Notes under the pieces: model-generated
What the model was told of the DNA's origin: nothing
Seen by the model: the letters and a program-made list of their open reading frames with translations, nothing else
Database searches by the model: none
Part shown: positions 44,588-53,380 of the stretch, one piece after another
Layout: each line of letters begins with the position of its first letter
Position numbering within the stretch: position 1 is the first letter of the stretch
NCBI RefSeq assembly: GCF_005930475.1
Contig: NZ_SJEW01000028.1
Location: 1-57,547 of the forward strand
Length of the DNA: 57,547 bases
From: Modestobacter altitudinis
Lineage (GTDB): Bacteria; Actinomycetota; Actinomycetes; Mycobacteriales; Geodermatophilaceae
Reading direction: 5' to 3'
Program-made: the position numbers and the translations under genes

Positions 44588-45799
44588 GTGACGCTCACCC
44601 ACAGCCCGGTCGCCGACGTGCCGGTCAGCGACGTCGACCCGTTCAGCCACGAGGTCCTCGAGGACCCGCTGCCGATGCACGAGGAGCTGCGCGAGGCCGG
44701 CCCCGTCGTCCACCTCAGCCGCTACGACGTGTTCGCCGTCGCCCGGTACGCCGAGGTGCACGCCGCGCTGGTCGACTGGCAGCGGTTCCAGTCCGCCGCC
44801 GGTGTGGGGTTGTCCAACTTCCGCACCGAGGAGCCGTGGCGTCCGCCGAGCCTGCTGCTGGAGGCCGACCCGCCGCGGCACGACGCCCCCCGTCGGGTGC
44901 TGGGCGCGGTGCTCGGACCCCGGTCCCTGCGCCGGCTCCGCGACGCCTGGAGCGCCGACGCCGAGCAGCTCGTCGACGCCGTGCTCGCCGAGGGCACCGA
45001 GTTCGACGCCGTGCCCACCCTCGCCCAGGCGTTCCCGCTGCGGGTCTTCCCCGACGCGGTCGGCATCGGCCAGGACGGCCGGGAGAACCTGCTGCCGTAC
45101 GGGGACCACGCCTTCAACGCCTTCGGCCCGAGCAACGACCTGGTCGCCAAGGGGACCCACCGGGTGCCCGAGCTGTCGGGTTGGGTGGGGGAGCAGTGCG
45201 CGCGCGAGGCGCTCAGCGGCGACGGGTTCGGCGCCGCCATCTGGGCCGCGGCCGACCGCGGCGAGATCACCCCGCAGCAGGCGCCGCTGATGGTGCGGTC
45301 GCTGCTGACCGCCGGGGTGGACACCACGGTGCACGCGCTGTCGGCGATCCTCTACGCCTTCGCCACGCACCCCGACCAGTGGGCCCGGCTGGTCGCCGAC
45401 CCGTCCCTGGCCCGGGGGGCCTTCGACGAGGCGGTCCGGTGGGAGTCACCGGTGCAGACCTTCTTCCGCACCACCACCACCGACGTCCGGATCGGCGACG
45501 CCGTCGTCCCGGAGGGCCACAAGGTGCTGATGTTCCTGGCCGCCGCCAACCGCGACCCGCGCCGGTGGACCGACCCCGACCGCTTCGACCTGGGCCGCGA
45601 CCCCTCGGGGCACGTGGGCTTCGGCATGGGCCTGCACCAGTGCGTCGGCCAGCACGTCGCCCGGCTCGAGGCCGAGGCCGTGCTCACCGCGCTGGCCCGG
45701 CGGGTGCGGTCGATCGAGCTCGCCGGCCCTCCCCGGCGGCACCACAACAACACCCTCCGGGCCTGGGACAGCCTCCCCGTCCGGCTCGGCGTCGTCTGA
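44588..45799 (+). CDS. cytochrome P450, CYP199A-like (para-methoxybenzoate O-demethylase type)
   Basis: 403 aa from GTG 44588 with AGGAGGA upstream. Heme-binding FGMGLHQCVGQ, ExxR in EAVRWES, I-helix TAGVDTT. The stretches GVGLSNFRTEEPWRPPSLLLEADPPRHD, ENLLPYGDHAFNAFGP and SPVQTFFRTTT resemble CYP199A2 from Rhodopseudomonas, which demethylates 4-methoxybenzoate and related para-substituted acids. Expected product: 4-hydroxy- or 3,4-dihydroxybenzoate plus formaldehyde. Partner: the upstream VanB-like reductase. Confidence 0.88.
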   Translation: MTLTHSPVADVPVSDVDPFSHEVLEDPLPMHEELREAGPVVHLSRYDVFAVARYAEVHAALVDWQRFQSAAGVGLSNFRTEEPWRPPSLLLEADPPRHDAPRRVLGAVLGPRSLRRLRDAWSADAEQLVDAVLAEGTEFDAVPTLAQAFPLRVFPDAVGIGQDGRENLLPYGDHAFNAFGPSNDLVAKGTHRVPELSGWVGEQCAREALSGDGFGAAIWAAADRGEITPQQAPLMVRSLLTAGVDTTVHALSAILYAFATHPDQWARLVADPSLARGAFDEAVRWESPVQTFFRTTTTDVRIGDAVVPEGHKVLMFLAAANRDPRRWTDPDRFDLGRDPSGHVGFGMGLHQCVGQHVARLEAEAVLTALARRVRSIELAGPPRRHHNNTLRAWDSLPVRLGVV

Positions 45800-45964
45800 C
45801 GGGGACGCGGGCCCGGCGTGACCGACGTCCTTGCGCGGTCCGGCTAGGGTCCTCCTCGCGGGTGCCGGAGGGTCGGCACGACGCTGTTCCACCCGGCCTG
45901 CAGCCGGTGCGCCTGGGTCGCCGACCGGTCACCCCTCATGGGGCGGGACCTGGTTGGAGAGCGG

Positions 45965-47290
45965 ATGCCGGACGACGGGCACGATCACCTCACCGTCGCG
46001 GTGCAGACGATGCCTGCAGGCCCCGGGGTCGGCTTCGTCGACGCGGAGGGCCGGTCGCGCACCGAGAGCCTCGGCGAGCGCGTGCTGGGGTCGCTGCTCG
46101 ACCGCGCCCACCTGATGCCGGCTCGGCTGGTGGGGCCGCTGGTGGCGCAGGAGATCGCCGCGGTCGGCGGCACCGACGTCAGCATCTGGCTGCAGGACTA
46201 CGACCAGCGGACCCTGCAACCGCTGACCGGCCGCGGGCTGGTGGGCGCCTCGACGCCGATCGCCGGGAGCTGGCCGGGCCGCGCGTTCACCCAGGACGCC
46301 CGCATCGAGGAGGAGCTGCCCGGCGGGGCGGTGCGGCTCCACCTGCCGATGCTGGACGGCTCCGACCGGGTCGGCGTCCTGGCGTTCACCCTCCCCGGGG
46401 TCGACGACAACGACCGGCGGCTGGCCCAGCGGCTGGCCGGCCTGACCGCCGACCTCGTGGTCACCAAGTCCCTCTACACCGGCACGTTCGCCCAGATCCG
46501 CGCGGCGGCGCCGATGAGCCTGTCGGCCCACCTGCAGTGGCAGACGCTGCCGCCACTGGTGATGACCACGCCCGACGTCGCCCTGGCCGGCATCCTGGAA
46601 CCCGCCTACGACGTGGGCGGGGACAGCTTCGACTATGCCCTGGACGACCACGTCCTGCACCTGGCGGTCTTCGACGCCATGGGCCACGGGCTGGAGGCGG
46701 CCATCATGGCCACCGTCGTGGTCGCCGCCTACCGGCACGGTCGGCGGTTCGACGCCTCGCTGCCCGACCTCTACGTGCACATGGACGACGTGCTCGGCGC
46801 GTCCCACCCGGGGCGCTTCGCCACCGCCCAGGTGGGCCGGCTGGACACCGAGACCGGCGTGCTCAGCTGGGTGAACGCCGGCCATCCCGCGGCCCTGTGG
46901 GTGAAGCCGGACGGCGCCGTCTCCGAGCTGTCCGGCCGCACCACCCGGCCCGTGGGGTTCGGCGGCGCGTCCCCGTCGGTCCAGACCGTGCAGCTCGCTG
47001 CGGGCGACCGCGTGCTGTTCTTCACCGACGGCGTCGTCGAGGAGCGGCTCGAGGACGGGCTGCAGTTCGGCGAGGCCCGGCTGCGCGAACTCGTCGAGCA
47101 GACCAGTGGCGACGGGATGAGCGTGGCCGAGACGGTCCGGTTGCTGTCGCACTCCCTGATGGCCGCCCGTGGCGGCCGCACCAGCGACGACGCCTCGTTG
47201 CTGCTCGTGGAGTGGCGGGGGCCGCCCCGGGACGACGAACTGGCCCGCGGCGTCATCGGCGGCCTGCCCGCCGGCGCGATCGACAGCTGA
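45965..47290 (+). CDS. GAF-SpoIIE (PP2C-type) phosphatase
   Basis: 441 aa from ATG 45965 (GGAG five bases upstream; ATG 45938 is an alternative). N-terminal GAF-like sensor (about 60-200) and a C-terminal SpoIIE phosphatase with PAYDVGGDSFDY, FDAMGHGLEAA, VNAGHPAALW and FTDGVVEERL carrying the metal aspartates. It would dephosphorylate an anti-anti-sigma factor in a partner-switching stress pathway with the RsbW-like protein at 50147-50575. Confidence 0.9.
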   Translation: MPDDGHDHLTVAVQTMPAGPGVGFVDAEGRSRTESLGERVLGSLLDRAHLMPARLVGPLVAQEIAAVGGTDVSIWLQDYDQRTLQPLTGRGLVGASTPIAGSWPGRAFTQDARIEEELPGGAVRLHLPMLDGSDRVGVLAFTLPGVDDNDRRLAQRLAGLTADLVVTKSLYTGTFAQIRAAAPMSLSAHLQWQTLPPLVMTTPDVALAGILEPAYDVGGDSFDYALDDHVLHLAVFDAMGHGLEAAIMATVVVAAYRHGRRFDASLPDLYVHMDDVLGASHPGRFATAQVGRLDTETGVLSWVNAGHPAALWVKPDGAVSELSGRTTRPVGFGGASPSVQTVQLAAGDRVLFFTDGVVEERLEDGLQFGEARLRELVEQTSGDGMSVAETVRLLSHSLMAARGGRTSDDASLLLVEWRGPPRDDELARGVIGGLPAGAIDS

Positions 47291-47644
47291 CGGACGGGTT
47301 CAGCCCCGGCAGCCCCGTCGTCATGTGCTGCTCCGGTGCAGGGGCATGCCGGACCGGTGGCGTGGATCGTGGTCCCTCGTCCGCGGTCGGTGCGCTCGGG
47401 CGGAGGCTGCCTCTCCTCGAGGAGAGCACCATCGTCACCCGCGCGCCGCGGTGGGGCTGGGCGATCCCCTGCCGCCGGAAGTGTCGGGTACCGTGCAGAT
47501 GGCCGCCGGTCATGGACGCCAGATGGTGGACTGACCGGCAGGCAGCGCGGCGGAAGAACGCTCAGACCACGGGTGCCCTCTTCGCCGGTGCCGGATGGTG
47601 CGCGCCCTCGCGCCCGACCGGCACGGAGCGGGAGGACCTCGCGA
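47291..47644. other. 354-bp intergenic region
   Basis: No gene supported. It precedes the first GAF-ANTAR gene and probably contains its promoter; a GGGTA (about 47486) resembles the -10 of SigB/SigH-like promoters but no matching -35 is clear. Confidence 0.4.
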
Positions 47645-48418
47645 GTGACCAGCCCTGCGGACGTCCCCAGCGCCACCCGTACGCGGGCGGTGCTGGACCA
47701 ACTCGGCCAGATGTTGCTGGCCCGGAACGACTCCCCGTCGGTGCTGCAGCGGATCGTCGACCTGGCCGCGCAGGCGATGCCGCCGGGGACGGAGGTGTCG
47801 CTGACCCTGGTGCGCGACGACCAGCCGACCACAGCGGCCTTCACCGGCGCACTGGCCGAGGAGCTCGACGAGATGCAGTACCAGCGGGGGTACGGCCCGT
47901 GCCTGGAGGCCGCGCTCGGCGGTCTGTTCATCGACGTCGCCGACGCCCGCACCGAGGACCGCTGGCCGGAGTACGTGCCGACCTTCCTCGAGCGGGGCGC
48001 GCTCAGCGCGCTCGCCGCGCCGGTGCCCGCAGCGCACCTGACCGGGGCGGTGAACGTCTACGCGCGCGCAGCGCATGCGTTCAGCGAGGACGACCGGGCC
48101 GCATTGGGGCAGTTCGCCGGCTACGCCGGGGCCGTGCTGACGAACATGGACGCCTTGCAGGACGCTCGGGACCTGGCGGAGAACCTGCACAAGGCCATGG
48201 AGTTCCGCTCGGTCATCGAGCAGGCCAAGGGCATCCTGGTCGAGCGGTACAAGGTGACCACCGACGAGTCCTTCCGGCTGCTCGCCGACGCCTCCATGCG
48301 CGCCAACCGCAAGGTGCGCGAGGTCGCCGAGGAGCTGGTGCTCACCGGTGAGCTGGTGGTGGCCCCGCCGAGCCACCACCGACGGACTCCCCGGTCCCCA
48401 CGGGACCGCCGGGCGTGA
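47645..48418 (+). CDS. GAF-ANTAR transcription antiterminator
   Basis: 257 aa from GTG 47645. GAF domain (about 20-170, YQRGYGPCLEAA) and a C-terminal ANTAR RNA-binding domain (VIEQAKGILVERYKVTTDESFRLLADASMRANRKVREVA). ANTAR proteins bind paired hairpins in nascent RNA to prevent termination. Followed 82 bp on by a second GAF-ANTAR gene. Confidence 0.9.
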   Translation: MTSPADVPSATRTRAVLDQLGQMLLARNDSPSVLQRIVDLAAQAMPPGTEVSLTLVRDDQPTTAAFTGALAEELDEMQYQRGYGPCLEAALGGLFIDVADARTEDRWPEYVPTFLERGALSALAAPVPAAHLTGAVNVYARAAHAFSEDDRAALGQFAGYAGAVLTNMDALQDARDLAENLHKAMEFRSVIEQAKGILVERYKVTTDESFRLLADASMRANRKVREVAEELVLTGELVVAPPSHHRRTPRSPRDRRA

Positions 48419-48500
48419 CCCGGCACCGTCCCACCACGCGAGGGCGACGGGCCGACGACCAGGGCCTCGCCGCCGCCACCACCGCTGAAGGGGACGCCGG

Positions 48501-49286
48501 ATGACCGATCCCGCTGCTGAGAGCCCGATCCCGGCCGGGACCGGGCCGCTGGACCCGAGCCCGCCGGTGGACCTGGGCGCAGCGCTGAACCAGATGGCCG
48601 GCCTGGTGCTGTCCCGGGAGACCGTGGACACCGCCCTGGAACTGGTCACCAGCCTGGCGGCGACCGCCACCGCCGGCACGCTCGGTGCGGCGGTCACCCT
48701 CGTCGACGAGCACGGCAGGCGCTCGAAGGCTGCGTCCAACGCCGCTGTCGAGGAGGCTGACGCCCTGCAGTACGAGCTCGACGAGGGCCCGTGCCTGACC
48801 GCCTGGCGCACCCGGGAGCTCGTCCGGATCGACGACACCACCACCGACGGCCGCTGGCGGCGGTGGAACGACGCGGTCGGCCAGCTGGGTGTGCGTTCGG
48901 TGCTGAGCACGCCGCTGGTGGTCGGCGAGGAGTCGATCGGTGCGATGAAGGTCTACTGCGAGCGCCCGATGAACTACGGCCCGCACGACGAGCAGATCAT
49001 GCGCCTGCTCGCCGGTCAGGCCGCGATCCTGCTGGCCAACACCCAGAGCCTGCAGGCAGCGCGCCGGCTCAGCCGGCAACTGACCGAGGCGCTCGCCAGC
49101 CGCGATGCGATCGCCCGGGCCACCGGGGTGCTGCTCGCCCAGGGCGCGACCAGCGAGCAGGACGCGTTCGTCGCTCTCGCCGGCGCCGCCCGGCAGGCCG
49201 AGCAGCCGGTGCAGGACGTCGCGCGCGCCCTCGTCGCCGCAGTGGTCGAGCGGAACACCCACCGTGCGGCGCCTGCCCGACCGTGA
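48501..49286 (+). CDS. GAF-ANTAR transcription antiterminator, second copy
   Basis: 261 aa. GAF domain (ALQYELDEGPCLTAWRT) and a degenerate ANTAR (SRDAIARATGVLLAQGATSEQDAFVALAGAARQAEQPVQDVA), where the usual IxxAKGILM becomes IARATGVLL. Paralogue of the preceding gene. Its stop overlaps the next start (GTGA). Confidence 0.88.
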   Translation: MTDPAAESPIPAGTGPLDPSPPVDLGAALNQMAGLVLSRETVDTALELVTSLAATATAGTLGAAVTLVDEHGRRSKAASNAAVEEADALQYELDEGPCLTAWRTRELVRIDDTTTDGRWRRWNDAVGQLGVRSVLSTPLVVGEESIGAMKVYCERPMNYGPHDEQIMRLLAGQAAILLANTQSLQAARRLSRQLTEALASRDAIARATGVLLAQGATSEQDAFVALAGAARQAEQPVQDVARALVAAVVERNTHRAAPARP

Positions 49287-49660
49287 CCATGACCAGCGAC
49301 GAGCGTCACCAGCGCATGGACGCTGCCCGGATCCGCGCGGAGCTCAGCGTGCAGGACCTGTGGCTGCGCTACGTGGCGCTCGGCGGCACCGGCGACGCCT
49401 TCGACCTCGACGGCTACCTGCAGGCGCTGGTGCCATTGGACGTCTTCCAGCAGGACGTCCTCGCCCAGGCCCTGAACGAGGCACTCGAGGAGTCCTACCT
49501 CAGGTACTGCATCCCGCTGTCGACTCCACCCCCCGGCGCAGCGGGGGACGGTCGGCTGCGTCGTCTCGTCGACACGCTCCTCGACGACCAGGTGGCCGCC
49601 TTCCGGGACCGGTTGCAGCCGCCCTCCGCCGATCCACCGGAGGCCGACGCGGCTCCCTGA
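49283..49660 (+). CDS. hypothetical protein coupled to GAF-ANTAR gene
   Basis: 125 aa from GTG 49283 (or 123 from ATG 49289). All-helical and acidic: LSVQDLWLRYVALGGTGDAFDLDGYLQALVPL. I do not recognise a named domain, but similar short proteins follow ANTAR genes in Geodermatophilaceae as I remember them. Translationally coupled to the GAF-ANTAR protein, so a partner or modulator is plausible. Confidence 0.7.
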   Translation: MTMTSDERHQRMDAARIRAELSVQDLWLRYVALGGTGDAFDLDGYLQALVPLDVFQQDVLAQALNEALEESYLRYCIPLSTPPPGAAGDGRLRRLVDTLLDDQVAAFRDRLQPPSADPPEADAAP

Positions 49661-49697
49661 CGCGGCGGTCGCCCCGCGACCGCGGTCGGCGCGCGCC

Positions 49698-50105
49698 TCA
49701 GCGCAGCGCCTGGCCGCCGAGCGGGGTCGGGCTCCCGGGCGCACCCAGGGCCGGGGCGGTCGTCGCCGCGGCCACGCGCCGCCGCACCTCCTGCGCCGAG
49801 CTCCGGATCAGGGGCGCGGAGGCACGGGCGTCCCGGGCTCGTGCGATCAGCCGGCCGAGCTCGACGGCGCTCCACCCGACGGTCGCAGCAGTCCCGTGCG
49901 TCGGGTCGCCGACCCGGCCGACGGGGCGCCTGTCACCGGTCGAGCGCGACCCCGGACGTCGGTCGGCCAGGAGGGCGTCGAGCGGGGCGACGCGTGGCCG
50001 GCCCCCCGGACGGGACCTCCGGCGCAGGTGCGGTGGTGCGTGACCGTCGTGCGGCAGCCCTCGGGGTCGGGACCTGCTCCCGTCCTCCGGAGAGGGGGAT
50101 CGCAC
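49698..50105 (-). CDS. uncertain hypothetical ORF
   Basis: An open frame of up to 135 codons. The N-terminal half is Arg/Pro-rich and looks non-coding, while the C-terminal 50 residues (VGWSAVELGRLIARARDARASAPLIRSS) could be a real helix-rich protein with a later start. No family match. The rest of 49661-50146 shows nothing else. Confidence 0.25.
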   Translation of the reverse strand: MRSPSPEDGSRSRPRGLPHDGHAPPHLRRRSRPGGRPRVAPLDALLADRRPGSRSTGDRRPVGRVGDPTHGTAATVGWSAVELGRLIARARDARASAPLIRSSAQEVRRRVAAATTAPALGAPGSPTPLGGQALR

Positions 50106-50146
50106 CCCGGCACGACCGGCCGCACCCCGATCGGGAGGACCCCGGG

Positions 50147-50575
50147 TCAGACGAGCAGCGCCGCCCAGACGTGCTTGCGGCTGCCCTCGACGGCCCAGCC
50201 GAACGCCACCGACAGCCGGGCGATCAGGTGCAGGCCCAGCCCGCCCAGGGACGGGTCACGGTCGACGGCCGGCGCGGGAGGCTGCTCGGGACACGCGTCG
50301 CTGACGTCGACGAGCCATCCCCGGTCGCACCCGTGCACCCGCACCTCGATCGGGGCGCCGCTGTGCCGCAGACCGTTGGAGGCGAGCTCCTCGAAGGCCA
50401 GCAGCAGCCGGTCGACGTCGTCGGGCGAGGACCCCGCGGGGAGGCTCCGCCGGAGGTCGTTGCGCGCGGCGGTGAGCTCGGCGGGACGGGTGATCGCCCA
50501 GGTCCACGTGTCGCGAGCCGCAGTGGGTGTCGGTGGGGCGCTGTGCGCCCACGTGGCGGCCTGGCCGGTGCTCAT
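50147..50575 (-). CDS. RsbW-like anti-sigma kinase (HATPase_c)
   Basis: 142 aa. Histidine-kinase-like ATPase with N-box LAFEELASNGLRHSG and G-box GGLGLHLIARLS. Serine kinases of this type bind sigma factors or phosphorylate anti-anti-sigma factors; the SpoIIE phosphatase upstream would reverse that. The sigma factor and STAS partner are not in the window. Confidence 0.85.
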   Translation of the reverse strand: MSTGQAATWAHSAPPTPTAARDTWTWAITRPAELTAARNDLRRSLPAGSSPDDVDRLLLAFEELASNGLRHSGAPIEVRVHGCDRGWLVDVSDACPEQPPAPAVDRDPSLGGLGLHLIARLSVAFGWAVEGSRKHVWAALLV

Positions 50576-50758
50576 CGGCTCCTGCAGTGGTCGAGCGGCT
50601 GGTCTCGCCGCGTTGTGGTGGGACAGCGCCCGGTCGGCAGGGTCGGCCGGGCGCCTGGATGGCGATCAGCGCACGCCGCATCCGTCGGGGCCGGCAGGAG
50701 CACCAGGTCGTCACTCTGGCCCCGAGGGTCCCACCCCTCGAGCCGGCGGGCACGTCGA

Positions 50759-53308
50759 TCACCGGGCGGGGCCGTCCCCGCCCGGGGTGGCGGCCAGGCC
50801 GAGGGTCCGCTCCAGCAGCCGGAGCCGGTAGGCCGCGCTGAGCAGGACGAACCAGACCACCAGGGCCGGCAGCACCGTCGAGAAGACCGGGTCGGCGGCG
50901 TGGGTGAGGCCGAACCAGTCGGTGAACCAGGGCACGAACAGCCCACCGGAGAACGCCAGGAACAGCGCGAGGACCAGCACGGCCGGTCGCCGGTCGCCGT
51001 CCGGCCGGGTCCAGGAGGCGAAGACCCGGGACGGCGGGCGCAGGAACAGGATGAGCAGGAAGGCCGCGTAGGAGACGAAGGTCGACAGCGCCGTCTGTGC
51101 CCCGATGGTCGCCGCAGCCTCGGTGAACCCGACGTCGTCGGAGCTCACGCCGGTGTAGCGCTCGAAGTCCGCGACCACGAAGTCGGGCACCTGGGAGGCC
51201 TGGAAGCCGTCGAGCAGCGTCGTGTAGTGGTAGGCGTAGACGGCCACGCCGGCGGCCGCGGTGAGCACCATCGCCGGGACGACGAAGCGCCACAGGTCGG
51301 TCAGCAGGTGCGGGTCCGGCGCGGTCGGGCGCGCCCAGGTGGTGAGGAACAGCGTCGGGACGCCGACCGTCAGCAGCGTGAGCCCGACCTGCGCAGGGGA
51401 GTAGGGGAACCCCAGCCCGAGCATCGTCACGGTGAGGATGACCAGGCCCTGGGTGCCGACCCGGGCCAGGAACACCTGCATGGAGGTCCCGATGCCGGAG
51501 ATGATCCGGCGGCCCTCGTGCTGGGCCGGCAGCAGGGCGGCGAGCGAGTCGTCGGTGAGCACGATGTCGGCGACGTCCCGGGTGACCGCGCTGCCGCTGC
51601 GCATCGCCACCCCCACCTGCGCGCGCTTGAGGGCCCGGGCGTCGTTGACCCCGTCCCCGATCATCGCCACGTAGTGCCCGCGCCGGCGCAGCGAGGTGAC
51701 CAGCCGCTCCTTCTGCTCCGGGGAGATGCGGCCGAACACGGCGCTCCCAGCGACCACGTCGTCGAACTCGGCGTCGGAGAGGGCGTCCAGCGCGGTCCCG
51801 CTGACCGGCTCCCCGGCGGTCAGCCCGGCCTGCCGGGCCAGGGCGGCCACCGTGCGCGGGTCGTCACCGGAGACGACCTTGAGGTCGACGCCATCGGCGG
51901 CGAACCGCGCGATCGCCTCGGGGACGCCGGGGCGCAGCTCGTCGGCGAGCACGACCAGCGCCAGCGGCTCCAGCGCGGGCAGCCGGGGCCGGCCGGTCCC
52001 GTCACGCAGCGGGGCCGCCGGGTCCACGGCCCGGGCGGCCACGAGCACCCGCAGCCCCTGGGAGGTGCGCGCGGCCACCGCTGCGGTGAGCGGTTCCCCG
52101 GACAGCTGCGGGGCCAGCCGGTCCGGCGCCCCCAGCACGTACACCGCGTCCTCGGTGCGCAGCGCGCTCCACCGCAGCGACGAGGAGAACGGGACCTCCT
52201 CGCGGACCGGCAGCCGGCCCCCGGGCAGCGAGCCGGCCAGCGCCGTCGTCGTCAGGTTCCCGGCCCGGGTGCTGGCTGCCATCGAGCCGATCAGCGCCTC
52301 GACGTCGCTCGCAGGCAGCGCGCCGACCGGCAGCACCTCGGCGAGGGCCAGCCGCCCGGTGGTGAGCGTGCCGGTCTTGTCGGTGCAGACGACGTCGACG
52401 TTGCTCAACGACTCCACCGCGTTGACCTGCTGCACCAGCGCCCCCCGCGCGGCGCTCCTCGCCGCGCCGACGGTGTAGGCGACGGCGACGAGGAAGAACA
52501 GCCCGTAGGGGACGAGCCCGGACAGCACGGCGGTGGTCTGCACGACCCGCTCGAGCGTGAAGCCCTCCAGAGCGGCCTGGGCGAGGATGGCGACGCTCAT
52601 CAGGCCGACGAGGACCATGACCAGCCGGACGACGAAGCCGATCCGCCGCTGCAGCGGGGTGCTGTCGGTCGACACCCGGCGCACGTCGGTGGTGAGCCGG
52701 CTGGCGTAGCTCGCCGCGCCGACGTCGCGGGCCAGCTGGTGGCCCTCCCCGCCCACGCAGAAGCTGCCCGACAGCAGGTCCGCACCGGGCTCCTTGCGCA
52801 GCGCCTCCGGCTCGCCGGTCAGCAGCGACTCGTCCACCTCGACCAGGCCGCCGTCCAGGACCGGGCCGTCGACCACCACCTGGTCACCGGGGCGCAGGTG
52901 CAGCACGTCGCCGCGGACGACCTCGTCGGGGACCACCTCGACGTCCCGGCCGTCGCGGACGACGGTGACCCGGCCGCGGCTGAGCAGCTGCAACCGGTCG
53001 AGCTTGCGCTTGGCGCGGATCTCCTGGACGGCGCTGATGGCGGCGTTGACCAGGCCCAGGCCGACGCTGGTGAAGGCGTCGTCGTACCGGCCCAGCGCGA
53101 GGAGAGCCGCGCCGATGACGAACAGGACGAGGTTGAAGAAGGAGAAGACGTTGGTCCGCAGGATCACCGCGTAGCTGCGCGAGGACCCCCGCGTCGCCGT
53201 GTTGCCCTCGCCCCGCCGTCGCCGCGCCTCGGCCTCCCGCTGGCTCAGACCCGGGGGAGCCGCCTCACCGGGTACCACCTGCACGCCCATCGGGTCCCCG
53301 GTCTGCAC
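50759..53308 (-). CDS. P-type ATPase, CtpE-related
   Basis: 849 aa from GTG 53308 (GAGG eight bases upstream; ATG 53290 possible). Actuator TGE at 164-166 (SLLTGEPEAL), phosphorylation D310 in CTDKTGTLT, hinge GDGVNDARALKRAQVG, and about ten membrane helices. The ion-binding helix M4, usually P-E-G-L in Ca-type pumps, is V-P-Y-G-L (266-270). That removes the canonical Glu ligand, so the substrate is uncertain. No metal chaperone or regulator is adjacent. Confidence 0.9.
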   Translation of the reverse strand: MQTGDPMGVQVVPGEAAPPGLSQREAEARRRRGEGNTATRGSSRSYAVILRTNVFSFFNLVLFVIGAALLALGRYDDAFTSVGLGLVNAAISAVQEIRAKRKLDRLQLLSRGRVTVVRDGRDVEVVPDEVVRGDVLHLRPGDQVVVDGPVLDGGLVEVDESLLTGEPEALRKEPGADLLSGSFCVGGEGHQLARDVGAASYASRLTTDVRRVSTDSTPLQRRIGFVVRLVMVLVGLMSVAILAQAALEGFTLERVVQTTAVLSGLVPYGLFFLVAVAYTVGAARSAARGALVQQVNAVESLSNVDVVCTDKTGTLTTGRLALAEVLPVGALPASDVEALIGSMAASTRAGNLTTTALAGSLPGGRLPVREEVPFSSSLRWSALRTEDAVYVLGAPDRLAPQLSGEPLTAAVAARTSQGLRVLVAARAVDPAAPLRDGTGRPRLPALEPLALVVLADELRPGVPEAIARFAADGVDLKVVSGDDPRTVAALARQAGLTAGEPVSGTALDALSDAEFDDVVAGSAVFGRISPEQKERLVTSLRRRGHYVAMIGDGVNDARALKRAQVGVAMRSGSAVTRDVADIVLTDDSLAALLPAQHEGRRIISGIGTSMQVFLARVGTQGLVILTVTMLGLGFPYSPAQVGLTLLTVGVPTLFLTTWARPTAPDPHLLTDLWRFVVPAMVLTAAAGVAVYAYHYTTLLDGFQASQVPDFVVADFERYTGVSSDDVGFTEAAATIGAQTALSTFVSYAAFLLILFLRPPSRVFASWTRPDGDRRPAVLVLALFLAFSGGLFVPWFTDWFGLTHAADPVFSTVLPALVVWFVLLSAAYRLRLLERTLGLAATPGGDGPAR

Positions 53309-53380
53309 GAGACGATCCTCGCCCAGCGGTGGCGACGGCGCGCCCGGCGCGCCAGTGGTGTCGCCCTCGTCGGGCCGGGC

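Noticed and set aside
43951-48351. A 1466-codon plus-strand open frame across the P450 and phosphatase
   Set aside because: Different frame from four real genes, Arg/Pro/Gly-rich, no motifs.
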